This document shows, one piece after another, positions 1 to 8,029 of a stretch of DNA of 41,692 nt. Origin of the DNA: Chloroflexota bacterium. Its GTDB lineage: Bacteria > Chloroflexota > Chloroflexia > Chloroheliales > Chloroheliaceae. Each line of letters starts with the position of its first letter. Position 1 is the stretch's first letter. Below the pieces are notes generated by a model, which ran no database searches, was not told where the DNA came from, and saw only the letters and a program-made list of their open reading frames with translations. Both the position numbers and the translations under genes were made by a program. The stretch is taken from contig JAQBPB010000101.1 in assembly GCA_028287745.1 (NCBI GenBank), positions 1 through 41,692 of the forward strand, written 5' to 3'.

Positions 1-173
1 GCGGCCGCAGCCGTGGTTGCGGCACCAGAAGCAGCGGTCGTAGCCGCCCCGGAAGCGGCGGTTGTTGCGGCCGGAGCCGGGGCTGATGTAGGAGCAACAG
101 TATTATCACCGCAAGCCACCAGGGCCAGGGTTAATACAAGAAACAGGGCTAGAAAGTAATTTGTTCGTTTCAC
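1..173 (-). CDS. Lipoprotein, N-terminal part (cut by window edge), possible solute-binding protein
   Basis: Read on the minus strand from a GTG at 171-173, the protein begins VKRTNYFLALFLVLTLALVA followed by CGDN. This is a lipoprotein signal peptide with a basic n-region, a hydrophobic core and the lipobox LVAC, so Cys21 would be lipidated after Lgt and signal peptidase II action. A strong Shine-Dalgarno (GGAGGAG on the minus strand, 181-187) lies 7 nt upstream and fixes the start. After the Cys comes a low-complexity linker with two TTAASGAA repeats, encoded by imperfect ~24-nt direct repeats of DNA. Such linkers are common in Chloroflexota substrate-binding lipoproteins of ABC importers, but the functional domain lies outside the window, so that role is only a guess. 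The frame is open to base 1. Confidence 0.75.
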   Translation of the reverse strand, partial: MKRTNYFLALFLVLTLALVACGDNTVAPTSAPAPAATTAASGAATTAASGAATTAAA

Positions 174-887
174 AAGAGTTCTCCTCCTCATTGAGAAAAT
201 GAAAATTTAGGTCAAAGTTACAACATTCTGCTTTCACAACAGCAAATTCTTTGCCGCGAATAAAAGTTATGTTGATTTGGCTTATGGAATTTAACCGGCA
301 GGTATTTATCGGTTCGGTATTAACCAACAAGGTTTACCGGTTTGTTATCCCTGAACTGTGTCACGTGGAGAAGATTGTTACTGAATTAGCTAAAGGCAAT
401 TCAATCTTATAGCAGGTACAAAAGGATGCTGGCCTGCAAATCCAGAAATAAGAGTCCCAGAAAGTAGCGGGAAACCATCACCCTGCTACATTGCACCAGC
501 TGTTAGATACCTGAATTGTTAGAAAATAAAGTGTCGAGTAAGTGGGCGAACTTTAGTGGTCGAAGCTAAAACTTTAGTAGATTTTATAATGTCCCGCATC
601 ACATAATGTGTGGCCTAATAACTATAGCACCTGCCGCAAGTGGGCGTCAATTACCTTCCAATAGGGCAGCCATAATTAAAGCTTAAAATGTACTTTCCGG
701 ACAACCCCTTGTAATGAAACCGCAGTTTACCAGAACGGCCGTTTAGGCTGCTGTTGCTTACCTTAAACAGGTCCATCCGCCGGGCCTGGAGAAAAAGCGG
801 TCCGGTTTTTTGCTTTTAATAGCAAAGTAGGCGCATAACTGGTAAAATAAGGGCAGCGAATTAAGCTCAGAAACAAAGGTTTATATA
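174..887. other. Intergenic region of about 700 nt, no gene recognised
   Basis: The spacer separates the divergent lipoprotein and mnmG. It is AT-rich and has no reading frame with family-like content or a good ribosome site. Visible items: a direct repeat AACTTTAGT at about 549-580; a TATAAT hexamer at 585-590 without a convincing -35; a small palindrome CACATAATGTG near 601; and TTGCT/AGCAA arms at 810-825. A possible but weak mnmG promoter is TTGCTT (810-815), 18 nt, CATAAC (834-839). I see no tRNA-like or known riboswitch fold. Confidence 0.5.
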
Positions 888-2873
888 ATGCAGGATGTAA
901 CTTTCGTAGATAATTTTGATGTTATTGTGGTCGGGGCAGGGCACGCCGGGTGCGAAGCCGCTTTGGCCGCCGCCCGGATGGGCAGCCGGACCCTCCTTTT
1001 GACAATCAACCTGGACATGGTGGCCCTGATGCCCTGTAACCCCTCTATCGGGGGTCCGGCTAAAGGCCATGTCGTGCGGGAGATTGACGCCCTGGGGGGC
1101 GAGATGGGCCGCAACACCGACCGGACCATGATTCAAATCAGATTACTCAATACGGGCAAAGGACCGGCCGTCCAGGCTATGCGGGCACAGTCGGATAAGA
1201 AACTTTATGCCCTGGCCATGAAACAAACCATCGAGGAAACGCCTAACCTGATTTTGCGCCAGGCCCAGGTCGAAGAACTGGTAATTAAAAAGGATGAGCA
1301 GACCGGGCAAATGACCGCCCAGGGTGTAATCATTGCGAACGGCATGGCCTACGGGTCCAAAACCGTCATTTTGACCACCGGTACCTTTTTGAAGGGCCGC
1401 ATTATCATGGGCGATTGGACCGCTTCGGCCGGACGGGCCGGGGAAGCCCCTTCGGTACAGGTCTCCAACAACCTGGCCGGGTTAGGCTTTCCGCTGCACC
1501 GCCTCAAGACCGGCACCCCGCCCCGGATTGATGGCCGGACGATTGATTTCTCCAGGACCACCGTCCAGCCGGGCAGTTCAGTCCCGTTAGGCTTTGCTTT
1601 CAGCTATTCCGAAGATGATAAACCGGTCCCGCTGGTCCCACCGGCCTTCCCTAAAGTCTTCCCGCAACTGCAGCTTGACGGCTGGCGGCCGCAAATGCCC
1701 TGCTACCTGGTCCACACTACGCCCCAGGGCCACGATATCATAAGGGCCAACCTGCACCGCGCCCCGATGTTTACCGGGATAATCGAAGGGGTCGGGCCGC
1801 GCTATTGCCCCAGTATTGAAGACAAAGTGGTCCGGTTCAGCGACAAACAATCGCACCAGCTATTCCTGGAGCCGGAAGGCTGGCTGACCAACGAAGTATA
1901 TGTCCAGGGAGCCAATACCAGCCTGCCCGCCGATGTTCAGGTAGACCTGATTCATTCGGTGCCGGGCCTGGAAAAAGCCGAAATCATGCGCTTTGGCTAT
2001 GCCGTGGAATATGACGCGGTCCCTTCAACCGAAATCCGGGCCAGTATGGAAACCAAACGGATTGCCAACCTGTTCCTGGCTGGACAAATCAACGGCACCA
2101 GCGGTTACGAAGAAGCGGCCGGGCAGGGTCTTATGGCCGGGATTAACGCTTCCTTGCGCACCCAGAACAAAGAGCCTTTCATTCTCAAGCGGGAGCAGGC
2201 TTATATCGCGGTCATGATTGATGACCTGACCACCAAAGAAATTAAAGAGCCCTACCGCCTTATGACCAGCCGGGCCGAATACCGGCTGCTGCTGCGTAGC
2301 GATAACGCTGACCTGCGGCTGACCGCCCTGGGTTACGAGCTCGGCCTTATCAACGCCGAGCGCTACCGGGCAGTTGAAAATAACCGCGACCGGGTTGAGG
2401 AATACCTTAAAAAGCTGGCGGGTACTTCTATTTCGCCTTCCGAGCATAATACCCGGCTCGTAGCCGCCGGTTGGCCGCAGATTGACCGGGGCATGAAAGC
2501 CAACGAGTATATGCGGCGGCCGGAAGTGGACCGGACAGCCCTGCCTTTGCTGCTGGACGAGGACATTGAACCTGAATTGGCCGAACAGGTGGAAATCGAA
2601 GCCAAGTACCGCACCTACATCAATAAGCAAGAGCAGTCGGTAGACAAAATGCGCCGGTTGGAGGACACCAGACTGCCCGAAAACTTTGATTACGAAGCGA
2701 TAAACGGTTTGCGGAAAGAGGCCAGGACCAAGCTTATCCAGTTCAAACCGTCCACCCTCGGCCAGGCTTCGCGCCTTTCAGGGGTCAACCCGGCGGATGT
2801 AGCTATACTTATGGTCCAGTTACAGCGGCAATTACGCTTCAAGAATCCGGGCGAAATGGCCCAGACTTCGTAA
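888..2873 (+). CDS. mnmG: tRNA uridine-5-carboxymethylaminomethyl(34) synthesis enzyme MnmG
   Basis: With MnmE, MnmG installs the carboxymethylaminomethyl group on wobble U34 of several tRNAs, using FAD, NADH and methylene-tetrahydrofolate in the cytoplasm. The 661-residue length fits the family (about 620-650). The FAD dinucleotide motif GAGHAGCE is at residues 16-23. The family signature around PCNPSIGGPAKG (49-60) and the second signature GTSGYEEAAGQG (about 402-413) are intact, followed by the C-terminal helical domain that contacts MnmE. The start is at an ATG preceded by only a weak AAAGG sequence, but the FAD motif follows at the usual distance. A small membrane protein gene follows after 21 nt, probably co-transcribed. 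No mnmE or rsmG partner is in the window. Confidence 0.97.
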   Translation: MQDVTFVDNFDVIVVGAGHAGCEAALAAARMGSRTLLLTINLDMVALMPCNPSIGGPAKGHVVREIDALGGEMGRNTDRTMIQIRLLNTGKGPAVQAMRAQSDKKLYALAMKQTIEETPNLILRQAQVEELVIKKDEQTGQMTAQGVIIANGMAYGSKTVILTTGTFLKGRIIMGDWTASAGRAGEAPSVQVSNNLAGLGFPLHRLKTGTPPRIDGRTIDFSRTTVQPGSSVPLGFAFSYSEDDKPVPLVPPAFPKVFPQLQLDGWRPQMPCYLVHTTPQGHDIIRANLHRAPMFTGIIEGVGPRYCPSIEDKVVRFSDKQSHQLFLEPEGWLTNEVYVQGANTSLPADVQVDLIHSVPGLEKAEIMRFGYAVEYDAVPSTEIRASMETKRIANLFLAGQINGTSGYEEAAGQGLMAGINASLRTQNKEPFILKREQAYIAVMIDDLTTKEIKEPYRLMTSRAEYRLLLRSDNADLRLTALGYELGLINAERYRAVENNRDRVEEYLKKLAGTSISPSEHNTRLVAAGWPQIDRGMKANEYMRRPEVDRTALPLLLDEDIEPELAEQVEIEAKYRTYINKQEQSVDKMRRLEDTRLPENFDYEAINGLRKEARTKLIQFKPSTLGQASRLSGVNPADVAILMVQLQRQLRFKNPGEMAQTS

Positions 2874-2894
2874 CCAAACTAGAACTCAGAGGTA

Positions 2895-3365
2895 ATGGTG
2901 GCAAACTATCTAATCCCGGCCCTTCTAATCGCAACTCTGCCCGCCGACCTGGTGGCCGGACTTTCTAAAGGGACCTGGCCGACCCAGGCTACTTTAATGA
3001 CAGTGGGTACGGCAATCATCGGCCTATACCTGGTCCGGCAGCTCTGGGGCGGCCGCGCCAGGCGGCTGGAAACCTTTTCCCGCCTGCAACTGGTCGGGCA
3101 GCAGGGGCCGCATTTTGACCCCCAATCAGAAGAAGCCCAGGTTCAACAGGATGAGTCTCGCGTAAACTATATATTTGGGGCGGGCCTGCTCAGTTTCGGG
3201 TTTGTGCTGAACACCTGCTTTATTCTCAGTTACCTCTTTGTCAGCCCGGTGGCTGTGACACCGACCGCGCTTGGGCTGGCGGTCCAGCTGGGAATGTTAC
3301 TTATTTTTACTTTCCTGGTTTTAGCAATTGAGTTCTTCGGGGCAAAAGTTTTTCTTAAACGCTAA
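2895..3365 (+). CDS. Small four-helix membrane protein, unknown function
   Basis: This 156-residue protein is not recognised. Hydrophobic segments at about 3-20, 33-50, 93-115 and 125-148 predict four membrane helices. A polar, charged loop at 52-91 (basic RARR, then acidic EEAQVQQDE) lies between helices 2 and 3. The C-terminus is basic (KVFLKR), suggesting a cytoplasmic end. AGAGGT at 2888-2893 sits only one base before the ATG at 2895, so the next codon, GTG at 2898, could be the real start. It lies 21 nt after mnmG on the same strand and may be read through from it. No catalytic motif is visible. Confidence 0.75.
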   Translation: MVANYLIPALLIATLPADLVAGLSKGTWPTQATLMTVGTAIIGLYLVRQLWGGRARRLETFSRLQLVGQQGPHFDPQSEEAQVQQDESRVNYIFGAGLLSFGFVLNTCFILSYLFVSPVAVTPTALGLAVQLGMLLIFTFLVLAIEFFGAKVFLKR

Positions 3366-3519
3366 AGCAATACCATAGGGCGATGAACCAGGGAAAATAA
3401 CCCGGCTGTGGCTAATTAGGGTTGCGTGTGGTAAAGGACTGATACAGTAGTTTTAGGAGCAGTACTGGCCTGGTGATGGAGTAACGTTTTATATTCCACG
3501 ATACTAAATGGGAGAAATG

Positions 3520-4773
3520 ATGCGTAAGGAAAAAGAGTATTCTCGCGATTTTGACTTCATGCCCAATCACCCGGCCGGGGTGTTGGCCTCGAAAGGTTTC
3601 CGGGCTGGCGCTACTTATTGCGGCCTGAAGACCTACGGTGAAGGCAAACTGGACCTCGGGCTGCTGGTATCAAGTGTGCCTGCCGCCGTCGCCGGGGTTT
3701 ATACCCAGAGCCTGGTAAAAGCCGCCCCGGTCTTACTGGACATGGAAGTTACCAAAAAGGGCTACGCCCGGGCGGTTATCTACAACGCCGGGATTGCCAA
3801 CGCCTGCACCGGGGAACAGGGCTACCTGGATGCTCAGGAAATGCAGCGGCTGGCCGGTGAGAAACTGGATGTCCCGGCCAATGAAATCCTGGTCACTTCG
3901 ACCGGCGTTATCGGCCACCTGCTGCCCATGGATAAAATCCGGGCCGGGGTAGATTCTATCGAGTTAGCTGAAGGCGAAGGGGTCGGCACCCAGGCTTCCT
4001 TCTGTATTATGACCACCGACAGCCGCCCAAAACGCGCGGTGGCCCGCTTAAGTTGGGACGGACAGGTCGTTTTCATCGGTGGGATGTGCAAGGGCGCCGG
4101 TATGATTCACCCCAATATGGCGACCATGCTCTGCTATGTAACGACCGATGCCGCCGCTACCCCGAAATTCCTGCAGGAAACCTTAAGCGAGGTGGCCCAG
4201 GATACCTTTAATATGATTACGGTTGACGGCGATACCAGCACCAACGACACGGCCCTGCTGCTGGCAAACGGCCTGTCTGGCACCCCGGAACTAGGTAACG
4301 GCGCACCGGCCGAGTACGAACGCATTTTCAAAGCCGCTTTGCGCGAGTTAATGACTTACCTGGCTAAAGAGATCGCCCGCGACGGTGAAGGTGCCACCAA
4401 GTTAATGGAAATCTGGGTACGTGGGGCAGCTAACAAAGCTGAAGCCCGCCTGGCCGTCCGGACGATTGCCGGAAGTATGCTGACCAAGTCGGCGGTTTAC
4501 GGTGGCGACCCAAACTGGGGCCGGATTATCGCGGCTGCCGGGCGCAGTGGCGCTAACTTCAACCCGAGTCAGACCGATATTTATATCGGAAACCTGCCCC
4601 TGATGCTGGCCGGTACGCCGCAGCCTTTCGAAAAAGCCCTGGCCCAGGCCGAATTGACCGGCCCTCAAATCTATATTACGGTCGACCTTCACGCCGGAGA
4701 TGAGGAAGCGGTCGGCTGGGGTTGCGACCTGACCGAAGAATACGTGGTTATCAATAGCGAGTACGAAACCTAA
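3520..4773 (+). CDS. argJ: Bifunctional glutamate N-acetyltransferase / ornithine acetyltransferase ArgJ
   Basis: ArgJ transfers the acetyl group from N-acetylornithine to glutamate (and in bifunctional forms from acetyl-CoA), the cyclic route of arginine synthesis. The precursor cuts itself before a Thr nucleophile; here the site is GAGMIHPNMATML, with cleavage between Ala and Thr (Thr202 from this start). Other family blocks are STGVIGHLLPM (oxyanion hole), TVDGDTSTNDT and YGGDPNWGRI. Two in-frame ATGs lie upstream (3508, 3517), but GGGAG at 3510-3514 is spaced 5 nt from the ATG at 3520, which I therefore prefer; an annotation from 3508 is possible. No other arginine gene is near. A strong terminator follows. 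Whether it is mono- or bifunctional cannot be told from sequence. Confidence 0.95.
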   Translation: MRKEKEYSRDFDFMPNHPAGVLASKGFRAGATYCGLKTYGEGKLDLGLLVSSVPAAVAGVYTQSLVKAAPVLLDMEVTKKGYARAVIYNAGIANACTGEQGYLDAQEMQRLAGEKLDVPANEILVTSTGVIGHLLPMDKIRAGVDSIELAEGEGVGTQASFCIMTTDSRPKRAVARLSWDGQVVFIGGMCKGAGMIHPNMATMLCYVTTDAAATPKFLQETLSEVAQDTFNMITVDGDTSTNDTALLLANGLSGTPELGNGAPAEYERIFKAALRELMTYLAKEIARDGEGATKLMEIWVRGAANKAEARLAVRTIAGSMLTKSAVYGGDPNWGRIIAAAGRSGANFNPSQTDIYIGNLPLMLAGTPQPFEKALAQAELTGPQIYITVDLHAGDEEAVGWGCDLTEEYVVINSEYET

Positions 4774-4821
4774 TTCCAGAGTGCGGCGTCCAACGGCGGC
4801 CCTTGAAGACAGGAAAAATTT

Positions 4822-4864
4822 AGTGGCAATGGAGTTTTGAAACTTACTCCATTGCCACTTTTTT
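4822..4864 (+). terminator. Rho-independent terminator after argJ, probably bidirectional
   Basis: A perfect 14-bp stem (AGTGGCAATGGAGT at 4822-4835, complement at 4846-4859) with a 10-nt loop is followed by a T run. On the minus strand the same stem is followed by AAATTTTT, so it can also stop transcripts from the convergent esterase gene. Confidence 0.9.
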
Positions 4865-4917
4865 ATTTAAGCCTTACCTTTCGTAAACGGCAGGTCAGTT
4901 TGCAGTGGTTTTTGAGG

Positions 4918-5880
4918 CTAGGCTTTGGGAACAAAAGCGCGTTTAAGCACCGCCCCGTACTCCTGGAGCGCCCGCTGCCCGAGCAAGCTGTCCGGTGAAT
5001 ACAATTCGAAACCGTGGAAAGCGCCCGGGAAGATATGGAGTTCAACGCCGACCCCGGCCTGAAGCAGGCGGCTGGCATAATCAATATTCTCATCCCGCAT
5101 TAAATCCAGCTCGCCGATACCAAAGTAAGCCGGGGGCAGCCCGGCCAGGTCGGCGGCGCGAGCCGGGGCGGCATAGGGCGAAGTAGTCGAGCGGTCCACG
5201 CCGGGTAAATATAGGTTCCAGGCGCTTTCCGAAACCGCCCGGCTCCAGACCCGGCCATCAGTAATCTCATAGCTGGAAGGAGTTATATTGCGGTCATCCA
5301 GGCAAGCGCACAGCGGCATCTGAAAGACCAGTTTCGGGCCACTCCGGTCGCGGGCCAGCAGGGCCAACCCGGCCGCCAGGGCACCCCCGGCGCTGTAGCC
5401 GCCAATCGCTATGCGGTCCGCGTCAATCCCTAGTTCGGACGCATTCGCGGCTACCCACTGCAAGGCGGTATAGCAATCCTCTATCCCGGCCGGAAAAGGG
5501 TTTTCAGGGGCCAGCCGGTAATCCACCGAAATCACCACGCAGTCCGCCTGCCTGACAAAATTAAGCGCGATATTATCGTGTTCGGTGGGATGCCCCACCA
5601 CAAAACCGCCGCCGTGGGCCCAGATTAAAGCCGGTAAAGCCGCCGCCGGTTGGGGCTCAGGCCAGTAAATCCGGACCATAAATTCATGGGTACCTTCCGG
5701 CCCGGACAGATTACGTTCCTCTACTCGAACATCATGGGCTGCGTGAACCTGGGACATGGCCGCCATCGCGGCCGTCTGGGCCCGGCGGGCCGCCGGTAAG
5801 TCGGCCGGAAATTCATTAAATTCGGTCAAAGTTGCCAGGATAGGTAAAAGTTCCGGGTCTACCCGCTCTTCCAGTATCAT
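4918..5880 (-). CDS. Alpha/beta hydrolase, hormone-sensitive-lipase (GDXG) family esterase
   Basis: Members hydrolyse short-chain carboxylic esters in the cytoplasm. The 320 residues carry the HGGGF oxyanion motif (89-93), the nucleophile elbow GYSAGG (Ser163), the acid in GELDLMRDE (Asp259) and the histidine in GAFHGFE (His289), so the triad is complete. YRLAPENPFP (121-130) is also typical of this family. The start is supported by AAGGAG six nt upstream. The gene stands alone, convergent with argJ and sharing its terminator. A candidate promoter lies at 5987-6016. The natural substrate cannot be inferred. Confidence 0.93.
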   Translation of the reverse strand: MILEERVDPELLPILATLTEFNEFPADLPAARRAQTAAMAAMSQVHAAHDVRVEERNLSGPEGTHEFMVRIYWPEPQPAAALPALIWAHGGGFVVGHPTEHDNIALNFVRQADCVVISVDYRLAPENPFPAGIEDCYTALQWVAANASELGIDADRIAIGGYSAGGALAAGLALLARDRSGPKLVFQMPLCACLDDRNITPSSYEITDGRVWSRAVSESAWNLYLPGVDRSTTSPYAAPARAADLAGLPPAYFGIGELDLMRDENIDYASRLLQAGVGVELHIFPGAFHGFELYSPDSLLGQRALQEYGAVLKRAFVPKA

Positions 5881-5986
5881 AATTTAACTCCTTATAGTTG
5901 GGGGTCAGGGCCAGGCTATTAAACGTCTTTGCTCTTTAGCGGCAGGATTTAATAGTAATCTTACAAGCAGTAACCAGGTAGTCGGC

Positions 5987-6016
5987 ATTATACTTTCCCG
6001 GCCTGCCCTGGGCCAA
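5987..6016 (-). promoter_or_regulatory. Candidate sigma-70 promoter for the esterase gene
   Basis: On the minus strand TTGGCC (6011-6016) and a perfect TATAAT (5987-5992) are separated by 18 nt. The transcript would start about 100 nt before the esterase start codon. The -10 is convincing and the -35 matches four of six consensus bases. Confidence 0.4.
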
Positions 6017-6168
6017 ACACACCGCGCTAACAGCTTATTGATTATGTAAACCAGACCCCTCTTTTACCTGAATTTAGCAGGTCGTTTTTCAGCCATTTCA
6101 TCCTGGGTGCTGCGTAAGGCAAGATTTGCCACACCCTTGCTTAATTATAAGAGGTTTCCATATTGCAT

Positions 6169-6338
6169 TGTCATTCCGAGCGTAGTCGAGGAGTCCGGGT
6201 ACCAGATTGGTGCCGTTGGCGAAAATATCCAGCTAGCCTTTTATAAAGACAGGGTGGCATTCGGCCCAATTTCCGCCTTTAAGGTAACCCACCGGGCGCA
6301 GGTACCCATTGGCGCCTTCATTGAGGTTCAGAATGACA
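6169..6338 (+). mobile_element. MITE-like interspersed repeat, 170 bp, with terminal inverted repeats
   Basis: The unit begins TGTCATTCCGAGC (6169-6181) and ends GTTCAGAATGACA (6326-6338), whose complement is TGTCATTCTGAAC, so the ends form 13-bp terminal inverted repeats with two mismatches. The core continues GTAGTCGAGGAGTC, a sequence type known from interspersed repeats in many bacteria. It encodes no transposase; the open frame through it (giving VVEES...) is a by-product. It would be moved, if at all, by an enzyme in trans. A related copy lies inverted at 6370-6546. Confidence 0.55.
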
Positions 6339-6369
6339 TGGCTTGAATGTTGCCTTCCTGGAAAACGGA

Positions 6370-6546
6370 TAAAGTGGCAAATCTTGGTTTACGGAGTACC
6401 GAGCCGGGGCGAATGATCTTTGTGCCGTCGGCTGACGTAAAGACCGTAACTGGCCCGAATTCAATCCTATCTTGAACCAAATTCAGTTTAGGTGAAATAC
6501 ACCAACGGTGCGGCGAGTCCTCGACTACGCGCGGAAGGACAGTGCA
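6370..6546 (-). repeat. Degenerate inverted copy of the adjacent repeat
   Basis: Read on the minus strand from 6546, the sequence TGCACTGTCCTTCCGCGCG then TAGTCGAGGACTC matches the start of the 6169-6338 unit at about 28 of 32 positions. The body keeps blocks such as CCGTTGG, ATTCGG.CCA and CTTTA in the same order. Its inner end (6399 to 6370, minus) matches 6107-6136 on the plus strand (CGTAA..CAAGATTTGCCAC), a sequence just outside the first copy. The two copies together make a large imperfect palindrome centred near 6355. Confidence 0.5.
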
Positions 6547-6571
6547 AACAGCTATCCGGACTCGCAGATAA

Positions 6572-6604
6572 CAAAAAAGGCGGGATTTTGGTCCCACCTC
6601 TTTT
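6572..6604 (-). terminator. Rho-independent terminator for the FAD oxidoreductase gene
   Basis: On the minus strand the stem AGGTGGGA/TCCCGCCT (6592-6599 with 6578-6585, loop of 6) is followed by TTTTTT. It lies 32 nt past the stop codon at 6636. The plus strand also has CTTTT after the stem, so it may work both ways. Confidence 0.8.
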
Positions 6605-6635
6605 ATTGATTTAATTATAAGCCTTTTTTTGCGAC

Positions 6636-8006
6636 TTAAATTAGCTTGGCGATTTTCTCGCCCAGCCGGACACTGTAATTCTGGCCGCGGTCCTGGGGAT
6701 AGACATGGGCCATATTTGCCAGGTAGACGTTTGGAATAGGCGTTTCATGCGGCGGCAGTTTACCGGCGTAATCCAGCGTGACAATCGGCTGGGCGTACCC
6801 GGCTTTCCAGACCCAGGCTTTCTCGACCCAGCTTTTATCAAAGTCAGGATTAATCTTCTTGAGATGCGGCAGGAACTCGTCCAGCACTTCCTCGTCCGAT
6901 TTATTAAACAGCGCGTGGTTCATAGGCAAGTAATTGCCCATGTAAACCAGGTTCTGCCCGGCATAATCGGAAGGGGGCATGAAGTTGGTATGCTCTACCA
7001 CCGCCAGGAAGGGATAGCCGGGGTCGTTGACGTTCAGCCAGTAAGTATCAAAGAACTTCTTTTTGAGCGAAAGGACCACGCAGTGCGCCCCGTAATGCTC
7101 CACCGAGCCGGGCCCGGCGTATTTCTCAACGTAAGAAGCAGGCAATTCATCTTTGGCAAGCTGGGTAAAGACCCGGGTCGGGGTAGTTACGACCACTTTA
7201 TCAAAGATTTCTTCCCGGCCGTTCACGGTAACAATTACTTTACCTTCCTGCTCCCCGGTGCCTTTGCGGATGGCTGTAACATCACTTTCCAGCCAGACCT
7301 GGCCGCCTGCCTTCTGGACCGCCTCAAAAAGCTTCAGATAAAGCTGGTGGAAGCCGCCTTTCAGGTAGCCGAGGTACTGGGTGCGCTCGTGAAACCGGCT
7401 CCAGAGCCAGGGCATAGCAATCTGGTCGTATTTATCCCCGAACTTTGTCGAAAGCAGCGGCTTAAAGATTTTCTCAAAGGCAGCTTTACCGGCCCATTTC
7501 TGGACCCATTTGGCGGCCGTAATTTTCGAAAGCCGCTGGTAATTCGACTCAAATTTAAGATAAGCGCCAATCAAACCGAAGCGCAAGCGGCTCATGATGG
7601 GCAGAGGCTTGAAGTTCATAACAGCCAGGGCGGTATCAATCGAACTGCCGATTAAAGGTTTAACCAGCCGCCGCAGCCGTGCGGACTTCACTTCGTCAAA
7701 GATGCTGTCCATGCGGTAGATTTTGCCGCCCAGCAAAGTGCTGGTAGGGGGAGTTTTCCACTCCAACAGGTCGCCCAGGCCGAGTTCGCCAATCACCCGG
7801 ATAATGTCTTTATCGGTCTTGAAAATATGGTGGTAGAACTTCTCCAGGTAAGGGCCGTCTTTACCCTGGTCGGTGACCGGGAAAGAGACCGCCAGACCGC
7901 CCGGCTCTTTACCCTTTTCGAACAGGACCACTTCATCCCCCAGGTTTGCCCGGCGCAACGCGAGAGTCAGGCCGAGTACCCCACCACCAATAATACCTAA
8001 TCTCAC
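6636..8006 (-). CDS. FAD/NAD(P)-binding oxidoreductase of the protoporphyrinogen-oxidase/amine-oxidase superfamily
   Basis: The N-terminus MRLGIIGGGVLGL holds the Rossmann motif GxGxxG (Gly7, 9, 12), with Glu30 for the FAD ribose and GG at 36-37. The C-terminal NVYLANMAHVYPQDRG is typical of the flavin-contacting end. Length (456) fits the COG1232-like group, which also resembles UDP-galactopyranose mutases. Translation starts at a GTG; GAGG lies 11 nt upstream. It is the last gene of a minus-strand cluster, 23 nt after lgt and downstream of two glycosyltransferases. A flavin-dependent step on a sugar or polyprenyl-linked envelope intermediate is therefore more likely than haem synthesis, but this is inference from context. 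No haem genes are nearby. Confidence 0.8.
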   Translation of the reverse strand: MRLGIIGGGVLGLTLALRRANLGDEVVLFEKGKEPGGLAVSFPVTDQGKDGPYLEKFYHHIFKTDKDIIRVIGELGLGDLLEWKTPPTSTLLGGKIYRMDSIFDEVKSARLRRLVKPLIGSSIDTALAVMNFKPLPIMSRLRFGLIGAYLKFESNYQRLSKITAAKWVQKWAGKAAFEKIFKPLLSTKFGDKYDQIAMPWLWSRFHERTQYLGYLKGGFHQLYLKLFEAVQKAGGQVWLESDVTAIRKGTGEQEGKVIVTVNGREEIFDKVVVTTPTRVFTQLAKDELPASYVEKYAGPGSVEHYGAHCVVLSLKKKFFDTYWLNVNDPGYPFLAVVEHTNFMPPSDYAGQNLVYMGNYLPMNHALFNKSDEEVLDEFLPHLKKINPDFDKSWVEKAWVWKAGYAQPIVTLDYAGKLPPHETPIPNVYLANMAHVYPQDRGQNYSVRLGEKIAKLI

Positions 8007-8029
8007 TTAATCAATATCCTCTCTTGAAG

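Noticed and set aside
106..330. 74-codon minus-strand frame at the left edge
   Set aside because: It overlaps the signal-peptide coding region and ribosome site of the lipoprotein gene in another frame and resembles no protein.
6107..6597. Two short open frames (6107-6346 plus, 6328-6597 minus) with related peptides
   Set aside because: Both run through the repeat copies, have no ribosome sites and include the repeat ends in their coding sequence. Their likeness reflects repeated DNA, not a protein family.
7153..7655. Long antisense frames over the FAD oxidoreductase, lgt, dxs, spoVR and prkA genes
   Set aside because: They are opposite-strand shadows of genes with clear family motifs, caused by GC-biased third positions.
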